Below are positions 1 through 8,684 of a stretch of DNA of 64,000 nt, in pieces (the stretch's first letter is position 1; every line of letters begins with the position of its first letter). The translations under genes and the position numbers were made by a program. The notes below the pieces were generated by a model, which searched no databases, was not told the origin of the DNA, and was given only the letters and a program-made list of their open reading frames with translations. Where the stretch lies: NCBI GenBank assembly GCA_019694135.1, contig JAIBCM010000004.1:129364-193363 (forward strand), in the 5' to 3' direction. The stretch is from Verrucomicrobiia bacterium. Lineage in GTDB: Bacteria > Verrucomicrobiota > Verrucomicrobiia > JADLBR01 > JAIBCM01.

Positions 1-1
1 T

Positions 2-100
2 GAATTGAAAGGGTGGAGTGAGACAACGGTGGTGGTTCGATTTTGGATACTTGGCGTTTTTTTTGCGTCATTAGCTTTGTTAACTTTGAAATTACGGTGA
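2..100 (+). CDS. mraY: MraY C-terminus (partial, runs off the left edge)
   Basis: Only the last 32 codons are in the window. They end in TGA at 98-100 and encode a Trp/Thr/Val-rich segment (ELKGWSE, then VVVRFWILG) followed by a hydrophobic helix and a short basic tail. This matches the C-terminal end of phospho-N-acetylmuramoyl-pentapeptide transferase, the membrane enzyme that makes lipid I. The position directly before murD, 16 bp upstream, is the usual dcw order and supports the call. The 5' part is missing, so catalytic residues cannot be checked. Confidence 0.8.
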   Translation, partial: ELKGWSETTVVVRFWILGVFFASLALLTLKLR

Positions 101-116
101 GGTAGATGAAGCATGA

Positions 117-1454
117 ATGGTTATGAAATGGAGTGGACAAAAAGTTGTGGTGATTGGGCTGGGTGCCAGTGGTTTGGCAGCGGCACGTTTGCTCTATGGA
201 GTAGGAGCGGAGGTTACTGTGAGAGATGAATCGGATAATGAATTGTTGAGAGAACGCGCTAATTCCTTGCAAACTCGAGGGATTCATGTCGAGTTGGGGA
301 AATTAATTCGTGCAGATGAGACACGTTTTGATTTTGGAGTTTTAAGTCCTGGGATTGATCCTCGGCGCTCTATGATTCAAAATTTATTGAAAGCCAAGGT
401 GCCAATATGGAGTGAGTTGGAGTTGGCTTATCGTTTTTGTCAGTGTCCTTTAATTGCTATTACGGGAACGAACGGAAAAACGACGACAACGGAATTAGTG
501 CATGCTGTTTTGACGGCGGGTGGTAAAAAATCGTGTGCTGCAGGCAATATTGGATTGGCTCTCAGTGAAGTGGTTCATGATAGTGATAAACGAGATGTGA
601 CGGTGGTGGAAGCTAGCTCTTTTCAATTAGAGCAAACTATTCATTTTCATCCCAAAGTTGCGGCATTGCTTAATATTTCACCGGATCACATGGATCGCTA
701 TGATTCGATGAGCGACTATTTTGCAGCAAAGTTAAAAATTTTTAGAAATCAAGCAGCGGGTGATTTAGCAATTGTAAATGCCTCGTTTGGTCGGTTGGAT
801 CTGAAAGCAAAAACAATTACTTTTTCTGCGCGTGGATTAGCTGCGGATTATACTCTGGAAAGAGGTGTGATTTGTTATCGCGGTCGCGCTATTGTTGCTA
901 TGGAATCTTTGCCATTGCGGGGATTGCATAATGCAGAAAATATCATGGTGGCGATTGCGGTGGCTCAATATTATGGAATCGAAGAGTCAGTAATCGTGAA
1001 GGCGTTGATCAATTTTCGTCTTGCGCCGCATCGATGTGAGTGGGTTGGAAAAATAAAAGGAGTGACGTTTATTAATGATTCTAAAGCAACCAATGTGGAT
1101 GCGATGGCGCAGGCGATTGAAAGTTTTCCTAATCCCATTGTTTTAATTGCCGGTGGAAAAGATAAGGGATTTGAATTTGATTCTGTAGCCGAATTGGTGG
1201 CGAAACGAACTCGGGGCGTGGTGTTGATAGGAGAGACTGCATCGAAATTAAAACAGGCCTGGGAGAAGGCGAATTGTTTGTCCGCAACAAACTTTCAAAA
1301 AGCCTTTGATCAAGCTGTGCGTTTAGCTCAAGCAGGTGATGTGGTGTTGTTGTCACCCGGTTGTTCCAGTTTTGACATGTTTCGCGATTATGCGGATCGC
1401 GGCAATCAATTCAAAGCGATGGTGCAAAAATTTTTACAGGAAAATATCGGTTAA
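117..1454 (+). CDS. murD: UDP-N-acetylmuramoylalanine--D-glutamate ligase MurD
   Basis: Cytoplasmic Mur ligase that adds D-Glu to UDP-MurNAc-L-Ala using ATP. The 445-residue length is typical. The N-terminal Rossmann-like part shows a GLGASG turn (about residues 14-19), the ATP P-loop GTNGKTTT is at about 117-124, and the central domain has NISPDHMDRY. The C-terminal domain has the FINDSKATN and AGGKDKG motifs usual in MurD. ATG at 117 is preceded by a purine-rich GAGGTAGATGAAG; a second ATG two codons in is possible. It sits between mraY and a LysM gene in the dcw operon, and its stop is 22 bp before the next start. No odd features. Confidence 0.96.
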   Translation: MVMKWSGQKVVVIGLGASGLAAARLLYGVGAEVTVRDESDNELLRERANSLQTRGIHVELGKLIRADETRFDFGVLSPGIDPRRSMIQNLLKAKVPIWSELELAYRFCQCPLIAITGTNGKTTTTELVHAVLTAGGKKSCAAGNIGLALSEVVHDSDKRDVTVVEASSFQLEQTIHFHPKVAALLNISPDHMDRYDSMSDYFAAKLKIFRNQAAGDLAIVNASFGRLDLKAKTITFSARGLAADYTLERGVICYRGRAIVAMESLPLRGLHNAENIMVAIAVAQYYGIEESVIVKALINFRLAPHRCEWVGKIKGVTFINDSKATNVDAMAQAIESFPNPIVLIAGGKDKGFEFDSVAELVAKRTRGVVLIGETASKLKQAWEKANCLSATNFQKAFDQAVRLAQAGDVVLLSPGCSSFDMFRDYADRGNQFKAMVQKFLQENIG

Positions 1455-1476
1455 ATTCAAAAAAGGAGAAATCAAT

Positions 1477-2316
1477 ATGGAAAATCAATGGGAAAAAGAA
1501 AGTAAAGAAGGCATTCGTTTGTCGCATGTCTTTTTAATTGTGTTAGTCGTTCATCTTGTGGTGATTGGTGGCGCTTTTGCGTTTCAATATTGGCGAGGTG
1601 GCGCGGAAACGAGTGTGAGCGAAGTTTCTGAAAAACAGCAAAAGAGTCGATCCAGAAAAAAAATGGAAGTCAGCGAGCCTAAAGTTCAAAAAATGGCAGA
1701 AGAAATCAGTCAAACGACTCCTGCTATGGCCTCTGCAGAGAAGGATACTGTCAAACCAACTACTACTCCTACTTTGCCTCCGCCTGTGGCGACACCCAAG
1801 GCAACGGTTCAGGAAGTGAAAAAAGAAATAGTTGTTGCAGCACCGCTTTTGCACGCCGTGGTAAAGGGTGACACTTTAAGTAAAATTGCAAAGCAATACA
1901 AAATTACTTTGGCAAATTTGTTGAAATGGAATCAATTGGCAGACGATAAGATTCGTTTGGGTCAAGTTTTGAAAGTTTCTGAGTCGAAAATGATTGTGGC
2001 TCAGCAGGAGCCAGTTGCCGCGACCGCGGCTCGCCCTCCCGTGGTTGACACGACTCCTGTGATCAAGCCGGTCGTTGAAACGAAGCCCGCTACGAAACGC
2101 ATGGAAAATTATACCGTGGTCAAAGGTGATACACTTTATCGTATAGCCAAAAAATTTGGAACGAAACCTCAATTAATTTTAGAGGCGAACCAGATTCAAG
2201 ATGCGAATAAAATTGGTGTTGGCATGCAGTTAAAGATTCCAGTTGAAACGGAAGTTTCCAAAGCTACTTCGCCTCAAAAAATTGAAGCTTCTCATGTTGC
2301 AATGTCGGTACAATAA
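1477..2316 (+). CDS. Membrane-anchored protein with two LysM domains, in the dcw cluster
   Basis: A 279-residue bitopic protein: a short charged cytoplasmic N-terminus, one transmembrane helix at about residues 17-37, a Lys/Glu then Pro/Thr-rich linker, and two LysM domains (about 130-175 and 210-255), each starting with a VVKGDTL motif. LysM binds peptidoglycan glycan strands, so the protein probably bridges membrane and wall. An ATG far upstream in the same frame would overlap murD by over 100 bp. The start at 1477 has a good AAGGAG 8 bp upstream and gives a sensible membrane topology, so I use it. The place between murD and ftsW suggests a role in septal wall synthesis. No catalytic domain is visible. 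Confidence 0.85.
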   Translation: MENQWEKESKEGIRLSHVFLIVLVVHLVVIGGAFAFQYWRGGAETSVSEVSEKQQKSRSRKKMEVSEPKVQKMAEEISQTTPAMASAEKDTVKPTTTPTLPPPVATPKATVQEVKKEIVVAAPLLHAVVKGDTLSKIAKQYKITLANLLKWNQLADDKIRLGQVLKVSESKMIVAQQEPVAATAARPPVVDTTPVIKPVVETKPATKRMENYTVVKGDTLYRIAKKFGTKPQLILEANQIQDANKIGVGMQLKIPVETEVSKATSPQKIEASHVAMSVQ

Positions 2317-2321
2317 AATTT

Positions 2322-3473
2322 ATGCTTTTGAAACGGCAGGGTTCCACGCTTTTATTTTTCATCTTGTTCAGTTTTTGTGGACTGGGCTTGGTGATGTTGT
2401 ATAGCGCGAGCGCTTTCTCTAAGGAAGCGCTCCATGCCGGAGATAGTTTTCGATTTTTAAAAAATCAGGCGGTTTGGTTGGTTTTGGGATTGATCGCTTT
2501 AGGAGTCACAGCCTTTCGAGATTATCGTTGCTGGAATAAAAATATTTGGTGGCTGTTGGGAGGGGTTGTGATTCTTTTAGCTTTATGTTATGTGCCAGGA
2601 ATTGGGAAGCGGGTAAATGGCGCAAATCGTTGGTTAGGTTTAGGTGGGTTGACTTTACAACCGAGTGAATTGGCTAAGTTGGCTTTGCTGCTGTTTGTGT
2701 CATGGTGGTATGATATCAATCAGCGACGGGTCAAAACATTTCTTCATGGTTTTTGTATTCCTGCTGCGGTTTGTGGTGTAGTTTTGCTTTTAATTCTTTT
2801 TGAAAAGGATGTGGGTACGACGTTGTTATTGGGTGCGGTTCTTATGATTTTATGGTTTGCGGCGGGTGTGCGTTGGCAATATCTCGTTTTAACTATGGTG
2901 ATAGCAGCCGGAGGTGTGGGTTTTATTGTGTCGAAGGACAAAGAGCGTTTAAGTCGTTTATGGGCGCATGCCAGTCATGGAGATAAAATGGTGGAAAAGG
3001 GGGAGGGATGGCAACAAACACAGTCGTTGATTGCACTAGGTTCAGGAGGGGTAGAGGGTTTGGGTATTGGCGAAAGTCGTCAAAAACTTTATTATCTTCC
3101 TGAAGCGCATACCGATTTTATTTTCGCAATTATTGGTGAAGAGTTAGGGTTAAGGGCAACGTTAATGATTGTGTTGGGTTTTGTGATGTATGTGATGATT
3201 GGGGGGTATATTGCAACGCGCGCTTCGGATTGGCAGGGAACTTTACTGGCGTTGGGTATTGTGACATTGGTGGGGTTGCAGGCTTTTATTAATATGGGGG
3301 TTGTCACGCGATTGTTGCCCAATAAGGGATTGGCTTTGCCTTTTATTAGTTATGGTGGATCGAGTTTGGTGGTGGCGTTGGCTATGACGGGATGGTTGAT
3401 AAGTATTGCGCGTCATGTGTCGACCGAAGAAGAAACGCGATGGGTGTGGAGGAAAAGAGAGAGGCTTACGTGA
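2322..3473 (+). CDS. ftsW: FtsW, SEDS-family septal peptidoglycan glycosyltransferase
   Basis: Polytopic inner-membrane protein of 383 residues with about ten hydrophobic segments. SEDS-family marks visible include MLYSAS near residue 25, NGANRWLGLGG followed by QPSELAKL around 100-120, a large loop with GEGWQQTQSLIALGSGG (about 227-243), the HTDFIFAIIGEELG stretch at about 265-278, and LPFISYGGSS near 343-352. In known systems FtsW polymerises lipid II at the division site with a partner class B PBP; no ftsI-type PBP is seen in this window. The start lies 5 bp after the LysM gene. RodA is the alternative, but the dcw location favours FtsW. Confidence 0.93.
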   Translation: MLLKRQGSTLLFFILFSFCGLGLVMLYSASAFSKEALHAGDSFRFLKNQAVWLVLGLIALGVTAFRDYRCWNKNIWWLLGGVVILLALCYVPGIGKRVNGANRWLGLGGLTLQPSELAKLALLLFVSWWYDINQRRVKTFLHGFCIPAAVCGVVLLLILFEKDVGTTLLLGAVLMILWFAAGVRWQYLVLTMVIAAGGVGFIVSKDKERLSRLWAHASHGDKMVEKGEGWQQTQSLIALGSGGVEGLGIGESRQKLYYLPEAHTDFIFAIIGEELGLRATLMIVLGFVMYVMIGGYIATRASDWQGTLLALGIVTLVGLQAFINMGVVTRLLPNKGLALPFISYGGSSLVVALAMTGWLISIARHVSTEEETRWVWRKRERLT

Positions 3474-3476
3474 TTT

Positions 3477-4586
3477 ATGGGTTATCGTATTGCCATTGCA
3501 TGTGGCGGAACGGGAGGACATTTGTTTCCCGGTTTAGCAGTGGCTGATGTGTTGCGAGAACAGGGCAATCAAATATTATTACTAGTCTCGAATAAAGATA
3601 TTGATCGTTCTGCGCTGAATAAACATCAAGGTTATGAGTTTCGTGTTTTATCCGCTGTGGGATGGCCGGGGTTTCGTCCATTTCTTTTGGTTCATTTTTT
3701 TTGGCGTTATTTTCAAGCGGTGCGAGAATGTAAAAAATGGTTCAAGGTTTGGAAGCCGGATGCGGTATTGGGAATGGGAGGGTTTACATCAGCTGTGCCT
3801 TTGCGTTATGCGATAAAAAGAAAAATTCCGACATTGATGCACGAATCCAATGTGATTCCAGGAAGAGTTACGGTTTGGTTATCAAAAAAGGTAGATAAGG
3901 TTTTATTGGGATTTGAGGCGTGTCGATCGCATTTAGCTTCGATGATCAGCACAGGTGTGACAGGCACGCCATTAAAAGTAAAACCGAAATTGGGTGATCG
4001 AATCGAAACTTTGAAAAAATTAGGTTTGTCTCCCGAAAAAAAAACGATTTTGGTGATGGGAGGGAGTCAAGGCGCTAAAGCGTTAAATGAATTGGTGGTT
4101 CAAGCGATGCGGTATTGGGAGGGGTTGCAATCGCGTTGGCAATTCATTCATCTTACTGGAAAAGGAGAAAGGGAATTGGTGGAGTTGAATTATCGGCGAG
4201 AAGGGTTTCAGGCACAGGTGATGGAGTTTTGTGGTGAGATGGCGGAGATTTATCGAGTTACAGATCTTGCCATTTCTCGAAGTGGTGCGGCTTCATTAAG
4301 CGAGTTAACGGCATGGGAAATTCCTAGTGTATTGATTCCTTTTCCTTTTGCGGCGGGCAATCATCAATTTTTTAATGCGCAAGTTTTTGAAAAGGCAGGA
4401 GCGGCTTTGATGGAGGAACAGGATTCTCTAACACCTGAAATATTGGGTCAAAAAATAAAAATCTTATTAGAAGATGAAGAGCAGCGGCAGCGGATGCATG
4501 AAGCGTGTCGAAAAGTGGCAATTGAAGATGGTGCAGAACGTGTTGCGGATGCGGTGATGAGGGCTATCGAGGAGAAACCAGCATGA
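3477..4586 (+). CDS. murG: UDP-GlcNAc--lipid I GlcNAc transferase MurG
   Basis: Membrane-associated GT-B enzyme that turns lipid I into lipid II. The 369-residue length is normal. The N-terminal glycine-rich loop GGTGGHLFPG (about residues 10-19), GMGGFTSAVP in the first domain, HESNVIPG, the second loop VMGGSQGAK around 193-201 and SRSGAASLSEL (about 264-275) are the expected family motifs. It starts 3 bp after ftsW and ends in an ATGA overlap with the murC-murB fusion, so the genes are translationally coupled. Confidence 0.96.
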   Translation: MGYRIAIACGGTGGHLFPGLAVADVLREQGNQILLLVSNKDIDRSALNKHQGYEFRVLSAVGWPGFRPFLLVHFFWRYFQAVRECKKWFKVWKPDAVLGMGGFTSAVPLRYAIKRKIPTLMHESNVIPGRVTVWLSKKVDKVLLGFEACRSHLASMISTGVTGTPLKVKPKLGDRIETLKKLGLSPEKKTILVMGGSQGAKALNELVVQAMRYWEGLQSRWQFIHLTGKGERELVELNYRREGFQAQVMEFCGEMAEIYRVTDLAISRSGAASLSELTAWEIPSVLIPFPFAAGNHQFFNAQVFEKAGAALMEEQDSLTPEILGQKIKILLEDEEQRQRMHEACRKVAIEDGAERVADAVMRAIEEKPA

Positions 4587-6871
4587 GCGCCATTGTGCAA
4601 TGCTTGCATCACCGCATGCCCGACCGTTTTTGGCATTTTGTGGGAGTGGGGGGTAGTGGAATGTCGGGTTTAGCGCGTTTGTTATTGGAAAAGGGTTATC
4701 AGGTTTCGGGTTCTGATTTGGTGGAAAGTCGACTCATTCAACAATTAGAAGAGAAAGGGTTGATTTTTTTTCAAGGTCATCAATCGGATTTTGTGGATCA
4801 GGCTCAAGCGGTTGTGGTTTCCTCTGCAATTGATGAGAGTAATGTAGAATTGGAGTCGGCTCGAGCAAGAAAAATTCCCATTTTTCATCGCGCAGAGTTG
4901 TTATCGGCTTTGTTAGCAGAGAAAAAATCTATTGTCGTAGCGGGAATGCACGGAAAAACGACAACGACAAGTTTGTTGGCTTGGCTGTTTCACGAGACGC
5001 AAAGTTCTTTTTATGTAGGAGGTGTAGTGACACAGTTGGGAGCGAGCGCGAAAATTGGCGAGGGAGAGTGGTTTATTGCTGAGGGAGATGAAAGCGATGG
5101 CACGCTGGTTAAGTATGCGCCGCATTTTTCTTTGGTGTTAAATATTGAAAAGGAACATTTAGATTTTTATCCTTCTTTGCAAGCGATTGAATCAGTTTTT
5201 CGAGAATTGGGAGAGCGGACGAAAGGAAAAATTTTTTATTGTGGAGATGATGAAGGAGCGACGCGAGTTTTTAAAAGTTTTGAAAATGCGATTAGTTTTG
5301 GATTGAGTCATTCAGTTCATGTTCAGGGGAAAAATGTTGTATTCGATAAATCAGGATCGCGTTTTGATGTTTGGGTGAAGGGAAAATTATGGCTTGAGGG
5401 AGTGCATTTATCTTTGCCAGGTTCGCATAATATTCGAAATGCGCTGGGAGCAATTGCAGTGGCGCGTGAAGCGGGGTTAAGTGAAAAAATGATTGTGGAA
5501 AGACTTGCTTCTTTCCAGGGAGCGCGACGTCGATTTGAGATTAAATGGGAGTGTGATGATTTTTTAGTGATTGATGATTATGGGCATCATCCCACTGAAA
5601 TTCGAGCGACGTTAGAAGCTGCGAAACAGGTGGCGGGGGGGAGGCGGCTAGTTGTGGTTTTTCAGCCGCATCGATTCAGTCGCACAAAAGCGTTAAAGGA
5701 AGACTTTGCTAAAGCTTTTGATTGGGCAGATCGTTTGTTTTTGACGGAAATTTATCCGGCGGATGAGTCAGCAAAGGATTGGCCAGATGTGACGGGAGAA
5801 AATTTGTTTCGTGTCGTTGAGGCAACTGGGCGCGGGGCAATTTCTTTTCAAGGTCAAGGCTTAGCATTGGCACAAGAACTGATTCATGAAGTGAAACCGG
5901 GCGATTGTGTTGTGGTGTTGGGAGCGGGTGATATCGGAAAAGTGACGCAGGTTTTGGTGGAGCACTTGAAATTTTATCGAGAGTTAATGGAAGCGGCTGG
6001 AGATAATGGGCGTGTGGTTCGTAATGAATCTTTGCGTCGTCACACCACTTTGCGTGTGGGCGGGCCTGCGGAGTTTTGGTGTGAGCCGGATGGAGAAGAG
6101 TCTTTGGCACGAGTTTTACAATTGTGCGAGAAAAACGCTATGCCTGTCACATTTATTGGACGGGGATCGAATTTATTAATCAAAGATGGGGGAATTCGCG
6201 GGGTTTGTTTACATTTGCATGAAAATTTTTTTTCAAAGATTGAAGTTGCAAAAGATAAAGTTTCGGCGCAAGCGGGCACTAAACTAAAATCGATTGTGGC
6301 GGCTGCCAAGCGTGAGGGATTGGGTGGTTTTGAATTTATGGAGGGGATTCCAGGAAGTTTAGGTGGGGCGCTATTTATGAATGCAGGAGCGATGGGAGGA
6401 TGGATGTTTGAGAGGGTTGTCTCAGTGCGTTGTATGAATAAAAATGGTGAGATTGCTGAATTGTTGCGAGAGGGGATTCAAGCCAATTATCGTTGTGTGC
6501 CAACGTTGCAAAATAAAATTGTTTTATCAGCAGTTTTGCAGGGTAAAAAAGAAGCAAAAGAAGTTGTCGAAGAACGTTTGCGTGAGTTTAGTAAGAAACG
6601 TTGGGAATCGCAACCGGCAGCATCGAGTGCGGGTTGTATTTTTAAAAATCCTTCGTTGAGTCCTGCGGGTAAGTTGGTGGACGAGTTGGGGTTAAAAGGT
6701 TTGTCGATTGGTGGCGCACGAGTTAGTCAAGAGCACGGTAATTTTATTGTAAACGATGGCACAGCGACTGCTTCGGATGTATTAGGGTTGATTGAGTTGG
6801 TGCGGCAACGCGTGCGTGCGGAACGCGGGGTGGAATTGGAAACAGAAATTATTATTTTAGGAGATAATTAA
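4583..6871 (+). CDS. murC/murB: Fused UDP-MurNAc--L-Ala ligase MurC and UDP-enolpyruvyl-GlcNAc reductase MurB
   Basis: A 762-residue bifunctional protein. Residues 1 to about 465 form a complete MurC: GVGGSGMSGLA near 15-25, P-loop GMHGKTTTT near 119-127, DDYGHHPTE near 332-340, and a C-terminal LGAGDIG. Residues from about 475 to the end form MurB: TTLRVGG, GRGSNLL, the FAD-site GIPGSLGGALFMNAGA, ANYRC, SAGCIFKNP and SQEHGNFIVN. That pattern suits the shorter type-II MurB. MurB makes UDP-MurNAc and MurC adds L-Ala to it, so the fusion joins consecutive steps. No stop or frame break separates the two halves. It overlaps murG by ATGA. Confidence 0.95.
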   Translation: MSAIVQCLHHRMPDRFWHFVGVGGSGMSGLARLLLEKGYQVSGSDLVESRLIQQLEEKGLIFFQGHQSDFVDQAQAVVVSSAIDESNVELESARARKIPIFHRAELLSALLAEKKSIVVAGMHGKTTTTSLLAWLFHETQSSFYVGGVVTQLGASAKIGEGEWFIAEGDESDGTLVKYAPHFSLVLNIEKEHLDFYPSLQAIESVFRELGERTKGKIFYCGDDEGATRVFKSFENAISFGLSHSVHVQGKNVVFDKSGSRFDVWVKGKLWLEGVHLSLPGSHNIRNALGAIAVAREAGLSEKMIVERLASFQGARRRFEIKWECDDFLVIDDYGHHPTEIRATLEAAKQVAGGRRLVVVFQPHRFSRTKALKEDFAKAFDWADRLFLTEIYPADESAKDWPDVTGENLFRVVEATGRGAISFQGQGLALAQELIHEVKPGDCVVVLGAGDIGKVTQVLVEHLKFYRELMEAAGDNGRVVRNESLRRHTTLRVGGPAEFWCEPDGEESLARVLQLCEKNAMPVTFIGRGSNLLIKDGGIRGVCLHLHENFFSKIEVAKDKVSAQAGTKLKSIVAAAKREGLGGFEFMEGIPGSLGGALFMNAGAMGGWMFERVVSVRCMNKNGEIAELLREGIQANYRCVPTLQNKIVLSAVLQGKKEAKEVVEERLREFSKKRWESQPAASSAGCIFKNPSLSPAGKLVDELGLKGLSIGGARVSQEHGNFIVNDGTATASDVLGLIELVRQRVRAERGVELETEIIILGDN

Positions 6872-6888
6872 AGTGTTAAGATAACAAA

Positions 6889-7788
6889 ATGAAGATTGTC
6901 GTTTTAAAGGGCGGTATTTCGGCAGAGCGTGAAGTTTCTTTGCGTTCGGGAGCAGCTGTCGCAAAAGCCTTACGTGAAAAAGGTTATGAAGCCGAGGAGT
7001 TGGATGTGGTTTCTGAAGAGTTTGTCTTGCCTGTTTGCGATGTGGTTTTTATCGCGCTGCATGGCACGTTTGGTGAGGATGGCCAAGTGCAAGCTATCTT
7101 GGATAAGCAAAATTTAATTTACACGGGTTGTGGACAGGCCGCTAGTGAGAAGGCTTTTGATAAGGTGGTTTCGAAAGAAATCTTTGTGGATCACGAGGTG
7201 CCTACGCCTGCTTTTGAAATTTGCAAAAAGGGGGAGCGTCCCTCATTAGCTCTGCCGTTTGTGGTGAAGCCGTCGCGGCAAGGATCCAGTGTGGGAATTT
7301 CTCGTGTGGTGTCACAAGAGCAAGTAGATTCGGCTTTGACGCTTGCTTTTCAGTACGATGACGAGGTAATTGTGGAGCAGATGATTGTGGGTAAGGAGTT
7401 AACGGTTGGTGTTTTAGGGGATCAAGCTTTGCCAGTAGTTCATATCGAGCCCCAGGAAGGGTTTTATGATTATCAAAATAAATACACTGCAGGCCGAACG
7501 TGGTATCATTGCCCCGCAGATTTATCGAAATTAGTTACGGAAGCAGTTCAAGAAGCGGCTTTGAGCGCACATCAGGCTTTGGGTTGTGAGGTTTATTCGC
7601 GAGTGGATGTTTTGTTGGATGCACAAGAGCGCCCCTGGGTTTTGGAGGCAAATACGATTCCTGGCATGACAGAAACTAGTTTGTTGCCCAAGGCGGCAGC
7701 TGCGGCTGGGATTGGATTTGGGGATTTGTGTGAACGTATTGTGTTTTTATCGCAAGCAATGAGAAAGAAAAATAATGTTATTTTATGA
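6889..7788 (+). CDS. ddl: D-alanine--D-alanine ligase
   Basis: ATP-grasp enzyme that makes the D-Ala-D-Ala dipeptide for MurF. Its 299 residues are at the short, DdlB-like end of the family. The N-terminus has GGISAEREVSLRSG, followed by HGTFGEDG at about 64-71, VVKPSRQGSSVG near 122-133, and the C-terminal metal-binding LEANTIPGMTETSL near 250-263. It follows the murC-murB fusion by 17 bp and overlaps ftsQ by ATGA. In Chlamydia MurC is fused to Ddl; here MurC is fused to MurB and Ddl is separate. Confidence 0.95.
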   Translation: MKIVVLKGGISAEREVSLRSGAAVAKALREKGYEAEELDVVSEEFVLPVCDVVFIALHGTFGEDGQVQAILDKQNLIYTGCGQAASEKAFDKVVSKEIFVDHEVPTPAFEICKKGERPSLALPFVVKPSRQGSSVGISRVVSQEQVDSALTLAFQYDDEVIVEQMIVGKELTVGVLGDQALPVVHIEPQEGFYDYQNKYTAGRTWYHCPADLSKLVTEAVQEAALSAHQALGCEVYSRVDVLLDAQERPWVLEANTIPGMTETSLLPKAAAAAGIGFGDLCERIVFLSQAMRKKNNVIL

Positions 7789-8681
7789 AGAGTTCATTTG
7801 GGAAACGAAAATTAAATGATGGTAATCGACGCAAGGCTGGTAAAGCGATTTCGTTGCGTGCGAGTATTCAAAAAAGTCGAGGACGGCGTCATGGGGCAAA
7901 GCAGTTGCGAAATATTTTGTTGGGTTTAAGTGGAGTTGGATTGGTGTTGGTATTGGGATTTTTTTTGGGACGTTGGGCGTTGAATCGTTTGTTGTATCAA
8001 AATCCGCGTTACGCTTTGACGCGTGTGGATGTGGAATTGCAAGGTCGATTAAGGAGGGATCAAGTACTACGATGGGCAGATATTCCTGCTGAAGCGAATG
8101 TTTTGGCGTTGAATTTACGAGCGATTCAAAATCGTTTAGAGTCGCAATCTTCCGTGCAAACGGCTGAGGTTTTGAGAGAGTTGCCAAATCGTTTGGTGAT
8201 TCGTGTGACGGAGAGACGACCTTTAGCGCGAATTGTGATTAAAACGTTATTGGAGGAACAGGAAGAATCTTATTATACGATTGATGAAGAAGGGTTGGTG
8301 ATGCGTTTGCGACCTGGGGAAGATTTTCGACATTTGCCGGAGATTCGAGGTGTAGATAGTGAAAAAATTGTGGTTGGTGAAAAGATTGAGTTAGGAGAGG
8401 TTTATAGCGCACTTTTTTTATTATCCTTAATGGAGCAACGATTGGCTCAAGCTCAATTTCATTTGTTTTCAATTGATGTGTCGAAGGAAGGAATTTTGGA
8501 AGTGAATTTGGAAGAGGGCGGAAAAGTTAGATTTTCTGCTAGTTCGAATCAGTTGAAGACGCAATTAGAACGGTTTGAAAAGATTTTAAATTATTGTGGT
8601 GAAGTGCACCGTAAATTGTTAAGTGCTGATCTTACAGTCAATCGTAATGTGCCGGTGACATTCGCGCCGGTGGAAATTTAG
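7785..8681 (+). CDS. ftsQ: Cell division protein FtsQ (POTRA domain)
   Basis: A 298-residue bitopic protein: a very basic cytoplasmic N-terminus of about 45 residues (many Arg/Lys), one transmembrane helix at about 47-67, and an extracytoplasmic part. The POTRA-like region begins around YALTRVDVELQG, and the RELPNRLVIRVTERRPLA stretch (about 130-147) is the family signature. A FtsQ beta-domain-like segment follows. FtsQ normally links FtsB/FtsL to the divisome. Overlap with ddl (ATGA) and the 3 bp gap to ftsA give the canonical ftsQ-ftsA-ftsZ order. Confidence 0.9.
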   Translation: MKSSFGKRKLNDGNRRKAGKAISLRASIQKSRGRRHGAKQLRNILLGLSGVGLVLVLGFFLGRWALNRLLYQNPRYALTRVDVELQGRLRRDQVLRWADIPAEANVLALNLRAIQNRLESQSSVQTAEVLRELPNRLVIRVTERRPLARIVIKTLLEEQEESYYTIDEEGLVMRLRPGEDFRHLPEIRGVDSEKIVVGEKIELGEVYSALFLLSLMEQRLAQAQFHLFSIDVSKEGILEVNLEEGGKVRFSASSNQLKTQLERFEKILNYCGEVHRKLLSADLTVNRNVPVTFAPVEI

Positions 8682-8684
8682 GTT

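Noticed and set aside
1336-1476. Upstream extension of the LysM membrane protein
   Set aside because: It overlaps murD by more than 100 bp and puts non-membrane sequence before the helix; the ATG at 1477 has AAGGAG.
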